DNA of 5,790 nucleotides, taken from Paracoccaceae bacterium (lineage in GTDB: Bacteria > Pseudomonadota > Alphaproteobacteria > Rhodobacterales > Rhodobacteraceae). The position numbers and the translations under genes are program-made. The notes beneath the pieces are model-generated. The model had not been told where the DNA came from, made no database searches, and saw only the letters and a list, made by a program, of their open reading frames with translations. The stretch covers positions 7,170 to 12,959 of the forward strand of contig DQCI01000199.1 of the NCBI GenBank assembly GCA_003545125.1, written 5' to 3'. This document shows, one piece after another, positions 1-5,299 of this stretch; position 1 is the stretch's first letter, and each line of letters opens with the position of its first letter.

Positions 1-177
1 TATTTCGCCGACAAGACCTTCAACCCCTTCATCCCCTACCCGATCCTCGCCTTCTATTTCATCCTGCTGACGCTGACGGTGATCGGCACCTACGGGCTCG
101 TCAACAAGCGGCTCAACCGGCACCTGCCGCAAGCGCGGCGGCGGCGGCTCAGGATCCGGCCCAACCTGGTACGCTGA
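1..177 (+). CDS. C-terminal fragment of an inner-membrane protein, probably an ABC transporter permease (5' end outside window)
   Basis: This open frame enters from the left edge and stops with TGA at 175-177, leaving 58 residues. Residues about 11-34 form one hydrophobic membrane segment containing IPYPILAFYFILLTLTVIG. It is followed by a strongly basic tail (KRLNRHLPQARRRRLRIR), which by the positive-inside rule puts the C-terminus in the cytoplasm. A last transmembrane helix followed by a short basic tail is typical of polar-amino-acid ABC permeases (HisM/GltK type). The neighbouring amidotransferase and glutamine-synthetase-like genes make an amine or amino-acid uptake role plausible. That assignment is inference: no EAA loop or other diagnostic permease motif lies inside the window, so another multi-pass membrane protein is possible. 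It is separated from the next gene by a 229-bp hairpin-rich gap and may not be in the same transcript. Confidence 0.6.
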   Translation, partial: YFADKTFNPFIPYPILAFYFILLTLTVIGTYGLVNKRLNRHLPQARRRRLRIRPNLVR

Positions 178-184
178 GGGTTTT

Positions 185-284
185 CGCCCGCTGACGCGGG
201 CGACCGGCCGGGGGCTACGCCCCCGGCGGCGCCTGCGGCGGGCGGGGCGCGGGGCTGCGCCCCGCGCCGAAGGCTCCTTCGGCG
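185..284. repeat. Cluster of four consecutive GC-rich hairpins after the permease gene
   Basis: Four perfect inverted repeats lie nearly end to end, starting 7 nt after the permease stop. They are 185-202 (arms cgcccgc/gcgggcg, 4-nt loop), 207-227 (9-bp arms gccgggggc/gcccccggc, loop tac), 246-268 (10-bp arms ggcgcggggc/gccccgcgcc, loop tgc) and 265-284 (8-bp arms cgccgaag/cttcggcg, loop gctc). The last two share four bases, so they compete. No U-run follows any of them, so they are not textbook intrinsic terminators. They could still stabilise the 3' end of the upstream mRNA or attenuate read-through. GC-rich palindromic intergenic clusters of this kind are, to my recollection, common in Rhodobacteraceae; that point is unverified here. 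Confidence 0.7.
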
Positions 285-383
285 TGACGCCCCCCTTGGG
301 TATTTCGAGACCGCAGACGCGGGGAACGGGTGCGCCTCGGGAGGCCTTGCCGCCCCCTCCGGCCTCGGATAGGCTCGCCTCGA

Positions 384-397
384 AATTTGATCAAATT
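384..397. promoter_or_regulatory. Perfect 14-bp palindrome, candidate operator before the amidotransferase gene
   Basis: The sequence aatttgatcaaatt is identical to its own reverse complement. It ends 9 bp before the ATG at 407, in an AT-rich island within very GC-rich DNA. A dimeric repressor bound here would cover the region just upstream of, or overlapping, the weak ribosome-binding site ggtg (398-401) of the amidotransferase-ligase operon. The half-site TTTGA resembles sites of several GntR- and LysR-type regulators, but I cannot assign one. It lacks the four-base centre of an FNR/FnrL site (TTGAT-N4-ATCAA). The palindrome is directly visible; the operator role is inference. Confidence 0.45.
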
Positions 398-406
398 GGT
401 GTCCCC

Positions 407-1090
407 ATGAAAATCGGCCTGCTGATCCCCGGCCATCCGCCCGACGAAATCAGGGAGCCCCTCGGCGAATATGCCGACATGTATGAACGTCTTCTGGCGG
501 GCCACGGCTTCGATTTCGCCCGCTGGGAAGTGGTCGACAATGTCTTCCCCGAAGGCCCCGAGGCGGCCGATGGCTGGCTGATCGGCGGCTCGCGCCACGG
601 CGTCTACGAGAGCCACGACTGGATCGCGCCGCTGGAGGAGCTGGTGCGCGCGATCAACGCCGCGGGCCGACCGCTCGTGGGCATCTGTTTCGGCCACCAG
701 ATCATCGCCCAGGCCCTCGGCGGAAAGGTCGAGAAATATCCCGGCGGCTGGGCCGTGGGCCGCACGCTTTACGACTTCGACGGCACGCCGCTAACGCTCA
801 ACGCCTGGCATCAGGACCAGATCGTGGCCCTGCCCGCGGGCGCCGAGGTGATCGCCTCCAACGACCTCTGCCGCTATGCCGGTATCCGGATCGACGACCG
901 GGTGCTCTCGGTCCAGCCGCATCCCGAATACACCCGTCCGGTGCTCGAAGGGCTGCTCGAGCACCGCGCAGCCGCCGCGGGCGTGCCGCCCGAAATCGTC
1001 GCCGAGGCCCGCGCGAACCTGGACACGCCGACTGACGCGGGTGCCATGGCCGACCGTATCGCGGCCTTTTTCAAACGGAGGCCCGTGTGA
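407..1090 (+). CDS. Class-I (type 1) glutamine amidotransferase, GMP-synthase-like fold
   Basis: The 227-residue product is a stand-alone class-I glutamine amidotransferase domain. The nucleophile elbow GICFGHQIIAQALGG carries Cys94, and QPHPEYT carries the partner residues His172 and Glu174, so the Cys-His-Glu triad is complete. An oxyanion-region motif, GWLIGGSRHGVYE, lies at about 56-68. The length matches single-domain family members, with no synthetase domain fused. ATG 407 was chosen because MKIGLLIPGH is the usual family start; the frame stays open upstream to an ATG at 284, but that stretch is the hairpin region and reads as non-coding. The ribosome-binding site is poor (ggtg at 398-401). 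The gene overlaps the following ligase gene by one base, so the two are surely cotranscribed. The enzyme presumably hydrolyses a gamma-glutamyl amide in the cytoplasm, possibly a product linked to the ligase (inference). It could alternatively feed ammonia to a partner. Confidence 0.9.
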   Translation: MKIGLLIPGHPPDEIREPLGEYADMYERLLAGHGFDFARWEVVDNVFPEGPEAADGWLIGGSRHGVYESHDWIAPLEELVRAINAAGRPLVGICFGHQIIAQALGGKVEKYPGGWAVGRTLYDFDGTPLTLNAWHQDQIVALPAGAEVIASNDLCRYAGIRIDDRVLSVQPHPEYTRPVLEGLLEHRAAAAGVPPEIVAEARANLDTPTDAGAMADRIAAFFKRRPV

Positions 1091-1092
1091 TG
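1077..1092 (+). promoter_or_regulatory. Shine-Dalgarno and overlapping stop/start (TGATG) coupling amidotransferase to ligase
   Basis: The TGA stop of the upstream gene (1088-1090) shares its A with the ATG start of the ligase (1090-1092). A strong ggagg at 1077-1081 lies inside the end of the upstream coding region, 8 nt before ATG 1090 and only 5 nt before the alternative GTG at 1087. The spacing favours ATG 1090 as the start. The arrangement implies translational coupling and roughly equal production of the two proteins. Confidence 0.75.
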
Positions 1093-2454
1093 GCCAAGAA
1101 AGACTGGACCGAGCGGCTGCCCGAGGCCGCCCGCACTTACCTCGATGGCCACCGCCTCGACGAGGTCGAATGCATCATCGCCGATCTGCCCGGGATCGCC
1201 CGGGGCAAGGCAGTGCCGGCGGCGAAGTTCTCCCGTCAGGACCGTTTTCACCTGCCCGAGTCGATCTTCTACCAGACCATCACCGGCGACTGGTCGGAGG
1301 GCGAGGGGCTCGACTATGTCGAGCGCGACATGATCCTGAAGCCGGACATGTCGACCGCCTCGGCCGCGCCCTGGACCGGCGACTGGACACTGCAGGTGAT
1401 CCATGACGCCCATGACCGCAATGGCGATGCGATCCAGGCAGCCCCCCGCAACGTCCTGAAACGCGTCGTCGCGCTCTACGAGAAGCAGGGCTGGGCACCG
1501 GTGGTGGCGCCGGAGATGGAATTCTATCTGGTCGCGCGCAACCTCGATCCGGCCAAGAGCATCGAACCGATGATGGGGCGCTCGGGGCGCCCCGCTGCCG
1601 CCCGGCAGGCCTATTCGATGACCGCCGTCGACGAGTTTGGCCCGGTGATCGACGACATCTACGATTTCGCCGAAGCGCAGGGGTTCGAGATCGACGGCAT
1701 CACCCAGGAAGGCGGCGCCGGACAGCTCGAGATCAACCTGCGCCACGGCGACCCGGTGCTGCTGGCCGATGAGGTGTTCTATTTCAAACGGCTGATCCGC
1801 GAGGCGGCGCTGCGCCACGATTGCTTTGCCACCTTCATGGCGAAGCCGATCGGCGACGAGCCCGGTTCGGCGATGCACATCCACCATTCGATCGTGGACG
1901 CCGGAACCGGACAGAACCTGTTCTCCGGACGGCAGGGCGGCGACACCGACGCCTTCTTCCACTTCATCGCCGGCTTGCAGAACCACCTGCCCAGCGTGAT
2001 CTCGCTGCTGGCCCCTTACGTGAACTCCTACCGCCGCTACGTGCGCGACCATGCAGCACCCATCAACCTCGAATGGGGCCGCGACAATCGCACGACGGGC
2101 ATCCGCATCCCGTTGTCGGGCCCCGAGAGCCGCCGGGTCGAGAACCGGCTCTCGGGCATGGACGCGAACCCCTACCTGGCGATCGCCGCGTCGCTGGCGG
2201 CGGGCTACCTCGGGCTGATGGAAGAACGGCGCCCCAGCGCGCAGTTTCGCCACGACGCCTACGAGACCAGCGAGGCCGACATCCCGCGCGATCTCGCAGC
2301 GGCGCTCGAGCTTCTGGAGACGGCGCAAGACATGCACGAACTCCTCGGGCCCGATTTCGTTCGGATCTATGCCGGGGTCAAACGGGCGGAACACGCGGAA
2401 TTCCTCGGCGTCATCAGCCCCTGGGAACGCGAGCACCTGCTCCTGAACGTCTGA
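1090..2454 (+). CDS. Glutamine-synthetase-family ligase, likely gamma-glutamyl-amine (PuuA-like) synthetase
   Basis: The product has 454 residues and the full glutamine synthetase fold. The N-terminal beta-grasp domain contains DLPGIARGKAVP (32-43), a pattern seen in PuuA-type paralogues. The catalytic domain has the metal-binding APEMEFYL (140-147; Glu142, Glu144), QEGGAGQLEINL (206-217; Glu207, Glu214) and GSAMHIHHS (259-267; His263, His265). The ATP/glutamate-binding NLEWGRDNRTTGIRIP lies at 326-341 and RRVENRLSGMDANPYLAIA at 348-366. All expected metal and nucleotide ligands appear present, so the enzyme should be active. Family knowledge: such paralogues use ATP to join the gamma-carboxyl of glutamate to an amine (putrescine, other polyamines, ethanolamine or other amines) rather than to ammonia. 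Cotranscription with an amidotransferase and proximity to a PuuD-like hydrolase support an amine-catabolic role over housekeeping nitrogen assimilation. The precise amine cannot be read from the sequence. Confidence 0.9.
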   Translation: MAKKDWTERLPEAARTYLDGHRLDEVECIIADLPGIARGKAVPAAKFSRQDRFHLPESIFYQTITGDWSEGEGLDYVERDMILKPDMSTASAAPWTGDWTLQVIHDAHDRNGDAIQAAPRNVLKRVVALYEKQGWAPVVAPEMEFYLVARNLDPAKSIEPMMGRSGRPAAARQAYSMTAVDEFGPVIDDIYDFAEAQGFEIDGITQEGGAGQLEINLRHGDPVLLADEVFYFKRLIREAALRHDCFATFMAKPIGDEPGSAMHIHHSIVDAGTGQNLFSGRQGGDTDAFFHFIAGLQNHLPSVISLLAPYVNSYRRYVRDHAAPINLEWGRDNRTTGIRIPLSGPESRRVENRLSGMDANPYLAIAASLAAGYLGLMEERRPSAQFRHDAYETSEADIPRDLAAALELLETAQDMHELLGPDFVRIYAGVKRAEHAEFLGVISPWEREHLLLNV

Positions 2455-2480
2455 CGCCGCGCCAGGCGGTCGTATCGGCG

Positions 2481-2549
2481 CGGTTTCCGGGGCGGAAACC
2501 GGCACAAAAACCGGTGCGGTTTTTGGTACGAATTCCGCGACGGAATTCG
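2481..2549. repeat. Three tandem 21-nt hairpins with exact 24-nt period
   Basis: Three perfect hairpins occupy 2481-2501, 2505-2525 and 2529-2549, separated by 3-nt spacers gca and gta. Each has a 9-bp stem and a 3-nt loop. The 5' arms are cggtttccg, caaaaaccg and cgaattccg, with loops ggg, gtg and cga. Every stem has the same basal C-G pair and the same apical CCG/CGG, while the middle five pairs differ (ggttt, aaaaa, gaatt) and are matched exactly in the 3' arm. The array starts 26 nt after the ligase stop codon. It may serve as a transcription end or mRNA-stabilising structure, or be a small mobile or structural repeat family. The second hairpin puts five T inside its 3' arm, but no U-run follows any stem. 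The structure is directly visible; its function is unknown. Confidence 0.85.
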
Positions 2550-2586
2550 CGTGTGGCTGCGATCCGCCCCATCCCCTGCAACCTTC

Positions 2587-2646
2587 CGGGCCCAACGGAT
2601 CAACCGGGCAGAGACCTGCCGGGGCCCGCGCAATACGTCCCGGGAC
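2587..2646. repeat. Nested hairpin plus 10-bp palindrome in the gap before the aminotransferase
   Basis: Outer arms cgggcc (2587-2592) and ggcccg (2623-2628) enclose an inner hairpin made of ccgggcag (2604-2611) and ctgccgg (2616-2622), with one bulged G and an agac loop. Nine bases later comes the perfect palindrome gtcccgggac (2637-2646). The region may be a structured 5' leader of the aminotransferase mRNA or simply GC-rich intergenic structure. It has no T-run to make it a terminator. I recognise no riboswitch family in it. Confidence 0.4.
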
Positions 2647-2684
2647 CGGAAAAAACCTTGCGCCTTGTCATAATCCTGATACCA

Positions 2685-2716
2685 AATTTCCGAACAAGAG
2701 TTTCGGAAATTCCGAA
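2685..2716. promoter_or_regulatory. Three-arm inverted repeat abutting the aminotransferase ribosome-binding site
   Basis: Arm A (aatttccgaa, 2685-2694) is the exact reverse complement of arm B (ttcggaaatt, 2702-2711) across a 7-nt spacer. Arm B also begins a second inverted repeat: ttcggaa (2702-2708) pairs with arm C, ttccgaa (2710-2716), around a single base. A and C are therefore direct repeats of ttccgaa that share one partner. Arm C ends one base before the aggag ribosome-binding site (2718-2722), which is 6 nt from ATG 2729. This fits either a pair of overlapping operator sites or an RNA switch between A:B and B:C pairing. The geometry is visible; any regulatory role is inference. Confidence 0.5.
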
Positions 2717-2728
2717 TAGGAGTACGAC

Positions 2729-3946
2729 ATGGTCCTTGCCCCGAACGTCTATGACGCCGAGCCGATCCCTGAAGCGGCCCGCGCCGAGATCGACCGGCTA
2801 CTCGCCTCCGGTGATCTGTTCCGTTACACCGCCGCCGCGGATGCACCCGTCGCGCTGCTCGAAGCGGAATTCGCCGAGGCGCTCGGGGTGAAATACGCGC
2901 TCGCCGTCGCCTCCGCCTCGGCCGCACTTTTCCTGTCGCTGAAAGCGCTCGGCCTGCCCCGCGACGCGCGCGTGCTGATCCCGGCCTTCACCTTCGCCGC
3001 GGTGCCCTCGTCGATCGTCCATGCCGATTGCGTGCCGGTACTGGCGGAAGTGGGTAAAAACTTCCGCCTCGACATGACCGATTTCGAGGCCAAGCTCGCG
3101 GGCGTCGACGCGGTGATGATCAGCCACATGCGCGGCCACACCTCCGACATGGACCGGATCATGGAGCTGTGCGAGGCCCGCGGCATCCCGGTGGTGGAAG
3201 ACGCGGCGCATTCGCTCGGCACGCTCTGGCATGGCCGCAACATCGGCACCCTCGGCAAGATCGGCGTGTTCAGCTTCCAGTCCTACAAGATGATCAACGG
3301 CGGCGAAGGCGGAATCCTGATCACCGACGACGCCGAGCTGGTTGCCCGCGCCGTGATCATGTCGGGCGCCTACGAGCACAACTGGAAGAAGCACAAAGGC
3401 CCGCACGGGCAGAACGCGCCCGAGCTCGCCGAGGCCTTCGCCCGCTGGCAGAACAAGCTGCCGCTCTACAACACGCGGATGTCGAACCTTTCGGCGGCGG
3501 TGATCCGGCCGCAGATCCCCGAGCTTGAACGCCGGGTGACCGATGGGCTCGTCAACCACGACTACCTGGCGGCCCGGCTGAACCAGAGCCCCTGGATCGA
3601 CGTGCCCCCGCCGCTCGCCCCCGAGACGCGGGCGCCCGACTCGATCCAGTTCAACCTTTCGGCCATGTCCGACGACGAGGTGCATGCCTTCATGGCTGTG
3701 GCCAGGGACCGCGGCGTGGGCGTGCAGGTCTTCGGCATGTCCGAGGACAACGCGCGCGCCTTCTGGAATTGGCAGTTCCTACCCGAGGCCCCCGGCGCGC
3801 TGCCCCGGACCCGCACGATGCTGGCGCGCGCTTGCGACGTGCGCCTGCCGGTACGGCTGAAGCGGCCGGAACTTGACTTCATCGCCGACGTGCTGATCGG
3901 CGCGGCGGACGACGTGAAGGGCGCGGCGCTGGCCTACGGGACCTGA
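2729..3946 (+). CDS. PLP-dependent aminotransferase, DegT/DnrJ/EryC1/StrS family
   Basis: The 405-residue product is a fold-type I PLP enzyme. The internal-aldimine lysine is Lys187 in FSFQSYKMINGGEGGILIT. The family motif VVEDAAHSLGT (155-165) supplies Asp158, which contacts the pyridine nitrogen, and His161. ASASAALFLSLKALGL (61-76) is the cofactor phosphate-binding region, and IPAFTFAAVPSSIVHAD (84-100) is another conserved family block. The length is normal for the family and the active site looks intact. The start at ATG 2729 has a good ribosome-binding site (aggag 2718-2722). Family members usually aminate keto-sugars bound to nucleotides, but some act in cyclitol or other amine pathways. 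No sugar-biosynthesis gene lies in the window. Its position between gamma-glutamyl-amine genes suggests a role in amine metabolism (inference). The 274-bp structured gap argues for its own promoter or controlled read-through. The substrate is unknown. Confidence 0.88.
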   Translation: MVLAPNVYDAEPIPEAARAEIDRLLASGDLFRYTAAADAPVALLEAEFAEALGVKYALAVASASAALFLSLKALGLPRDARVLIPAFTFAAVPSSIVHADCVPVLAEVGKNFRLDMTDFEAKLAGVDAVMISHMRGHTSDMDRIMELCEARGIPVVEDAAHSLGTLWHGRNIGTLGKIGVFSFQSYKMINGGEGGILITDDAELVARAVIMSGAYEHNWKKHKGPHGQNAPELAEAFARWQNKLPLYNTRMSNLSAAVIRPQIPELERRVTDGLVNHDYLAARLNQSPWIDVPPPLAPETRAPDSIQFNLSAMSDDEVHAFMAVARDRGVGVQVFGMSEDNARAFWNWQFLPEAPGALPRTRTMLARACDVRLPVRLKRPELDFIADVLIGAADDVKGAALAYGT

Positions 3947-3961
3947 CCGCTACGGTTCGCA

Positions 3962-3978
3962 GCGCACCGCCTGTGCGC
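3962..3978 (+). other. Short hairpin just after the aminotransferase stop
   Basis: Arms gcgcac (3962-3967) and gtgcgc (3973-3978) with a 5-nt loop begin 16 nt after the stop codon. No T-run follows. It could contribute to 3'-end protection or weak termination but may be a chance structure in GC-rich DNA. Confidence 0.3.
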
Positions 3979-4043
3979 GCGACCGCTCGGGCCCGGGGCA
4001 CGATATGCGCCGCGCGATCCCGGCCGCAGAACCGGAAAGGAAC

Positions 4044-4070
4044 CGGGCGGGCCCGAACAGGGTCCGCCCG
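4044..4070. terminator. Hairpin between convergent genes, probable terminator
   Basis: Arms cgggcgggcc (4044-4053) and ggtccgcccg (4061-4070) form a 10-bp stem with one G-T wobble and a 7-nt loop, followed on the plus strand by ttgtc. It lies midway between the ends of the convergent aminotransferase and RTX genes, 23 bp from the RTX stop, so it could serve either transcript. The T-run is short, so termination efficiency is uncertain. Confidence 0.55.
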
Positions 4071-4093
4071 TTGTCATGTGGGTGCAGCCTCGG

Positions 4094-5299
4094 TCAGAGG
4101 AGACTGTCGGCGACCTCGAGGCTGTCGGCTTTCAAGACGCGCACCTCAAGGTCGCGTCCGACCCTGATTTCGACGTGATCGCCATTCTGCTGGATGTCGA
4201 TGTCAGCCAGCGGGGCCTTGATCTTGATCGCGTCATCTTCGGCCGAAAAGCCTTCGATGATGTCGGTCGCGCCGTCACCGAGCGCTGCGCCGCGGAAAAC
4301 GAACAGATCGTCGCCGTGGCCGCCAATGAGGCGATCCGCGCCCGCGCCGCCGATGAGGACGTCGTCACCGGCATGGGCGTAGATCTTGTCGTCTCCGCTC
4401 CCGCCCCGAAGCCGGTCATCGCCCTGACCGCCCCAGAGTGTATCGTCGCCGGCCTGGCCGTTCACGACGTCATCGTCGTCACCACCGTCGAGAAAATCGT
4501 CCCCGTGGCCGCCGCGCAGGATATCCTCGCCCACGTCGCCGAACATGTCGTCGGCGCCGGCTTGGCCGTTCAAGAGGTCATCGCCGGTACCGCCATCGAG
4601 GTAGTCATCGCCGATGCCGCCGCGCAGGATATCGTTGCCCGCGCCACCGTACATGACGTCCTTGCCGGCCTGGCCTCTCAAAAGGTCGTCGCCGGTTCCG
4701 CCGTCGAGATAGTCGGCGCCGGCGCCGGCCTTGAGTTCGTCATTTCCGACGCCGCCGAACAGAAAATCATCACCGCCATTGGCTGAAATGAAGTCATTAC
4801 CCAGCTGACCGAAGATCACGTCCGTGCCATCGCCGCCGATCAGCCAATCGTCATAGCCGCCGGTTTCATGAAGCTCGTCATCGACGACGAATTCGGCGCG
4901 AATGACAGGTTCTGCCTCTGGGTCGGTTTCGGGGTCCTCTTCGAGGACTTCCCATTCCCCGAACAGGACGTTGTTGCCAGCCCCGCCATGGAGGAAGTCG
5001 CCGCCGGCGCCGCCGACGATCACATCGTTGCCGTCACCACCGTAGAGACCATCGTCGCCGGCGCCACCGTAGACAATGTCGTCACCGTCTTCGGCCCAAA
5101 CCTCGTCTTCGCCGAGACCGCCGAAAATCGTGTCGTTGTCCTCGCCGCCGTTCAGCGTGTCGTCACCGGGACCACCGTCGATCAGATCGTCCCCGGCGAG
5201 ACCGTGGAGAAGATCGTTGCCTTCTTGTCCGGAGATCGTGTCAGCGTTTTCGGTCCCGAAGATTTCATCATCTTCAGACGTACCTGGGTACAATGCCAT
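4094..5299 (-). CDS. RTX calcium-binding repeat protein, probable type I secretion substrate
   Basis: This 401-residue acidic, glycine/aspartate-rich protein consists mostly of hemolysin-type nonapeptides (GGxGxDxLx), which bind Ca2+ and fold as parallel beta-rolls outside the cell. The first array spans residues 15-113, exactly 11 units. An acidic linker follows at 114-145 (EDPETDPEAEP). After one atypical unit at 146-154, a second array spans 155-334, exactly 20 units. Within it, residues 200-307 form three copies of a 36-residue super-repeat. The C-terminal part (about 335-401), with ATDIIEGFSAEDDAIKI, matches the usual cap of RTX proteins before an uncleaved C-terminal secretion signal. 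No N-terminal signal peptide is present, as expected for type I export. No enzymatic domain is visible, so adhesive, matrix or surface-layer roles are possible. ATG at 5297-5299 has a ribosome-binding site (gaggtg on the minus strand, plus positions 5308-5313) 8 nt upstream. No secretion ABC/MFP genes are in the window. Confidence 0.92.
   Translation of the reverse strand: MALYPGTSEDDEIFGTENADTISGQEGNDLLHGLAGDDLIDGGPGDDTLNGGEDNDTIFGGLGEDEVWAEDGDDIVYGGAGDDGLYGGDGNDVIVGGAGGDFLHGGAGNNVLFGEWEVLEEDPETDPEAEPVIRAEFVVDDELHETGGYDDWLIGGDGTDVIFGQLGNDFISANGGDDFLFGGVGNDELKAGAGADYLDGGTGDDLLRGQAGKDVMYGGAGNDILRGGIGDDYLDGGTGDDLLNGQAGADDMFGDVGEDILRGGHGDDFLDGGDDDDVVNGQAGDDTLWGGQGDDRLRGGSGDDKIYAHAGDDVLIGGAGADRLIGGHGDDLFVFRGAALGDGATDIIEGFSAEDDAIKIKAPLADIDIQQNGDHVEIRVGRDLEVRVLKADSLEVADSLL
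4379..4702 (-). repeat. 108-bp tandem super-repeat inside the RTX gene (three copies)
   Basis: Residues 200-235, 236-271 and 272-307 of the RTX protein are three 36-residue blocks of four nonapeptides each. They share the order GGTGDDLL-, GQAGxD-, GGxGxDILR/RLR-like and GGxGDDYLD/FLD-like units. A DNA match supports duplication: the plus-strand string gcgcaggatatc occurs at 4514-4525 and again at 4622-4633, exactly 108 bp apart. A more diverged fourth block may lie at residues 164-199. Such repeats expand and shrink by recombination. Confidence 0.8.

Noticed and set aside
384..397. FNR/FnrL binding site
   Set aside because: The half-sites TTGAT and ATCAA overlap in the centre instead of being separated by four bases as the FNR dimer requires.
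284..406. 41-codon upstream extension of the amidotransferase
   Set aside because: The extension is rich in proline and arginine, overlaps the hairpin cluster, and the family start MKIGLLIPGH begins at 407.
2481..2549. CRISPR-like array because of the regular 24-nt spacing
   Set aside because: The repeated element is a structure, not a conserved sequence; the spacers are only 3 nt, and no cas genes are present.
874..2595. 573-residue open frame on the minus strand opposite the ligase gene
   Set aside because: It is antisense to a gene with complete glutamine synthetase motifs, has no recognisable domain, and long antisense frames are expected in GC-rich DNA with strong third-position bias.
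2587..2646. Riboswitch in the aminotransferase leader
   Set aside because: Some stems can be drawn, but none match a riboswitch consensus that I know, and nothing shows a ligand-binding core.
2665..2693. Sigma-70-type promoter with TTGTCA (2665-2670) as the -35 element of the aminotransferase gene
   Set aside because: No acceptable -10 hexamer lies 16-18 bp downstream; the nearby cataat (2669-2674) has no matching -35, so no promoter is called.
4076..4786. 236-residue plus-strand frame with regular valine/alanine-rich repeats
   Set aside because: It is the mirror of the RTX nonapeptide repeats; its periodicity is inherited from the opposite strand, and it has no ribosome-binding site of note.
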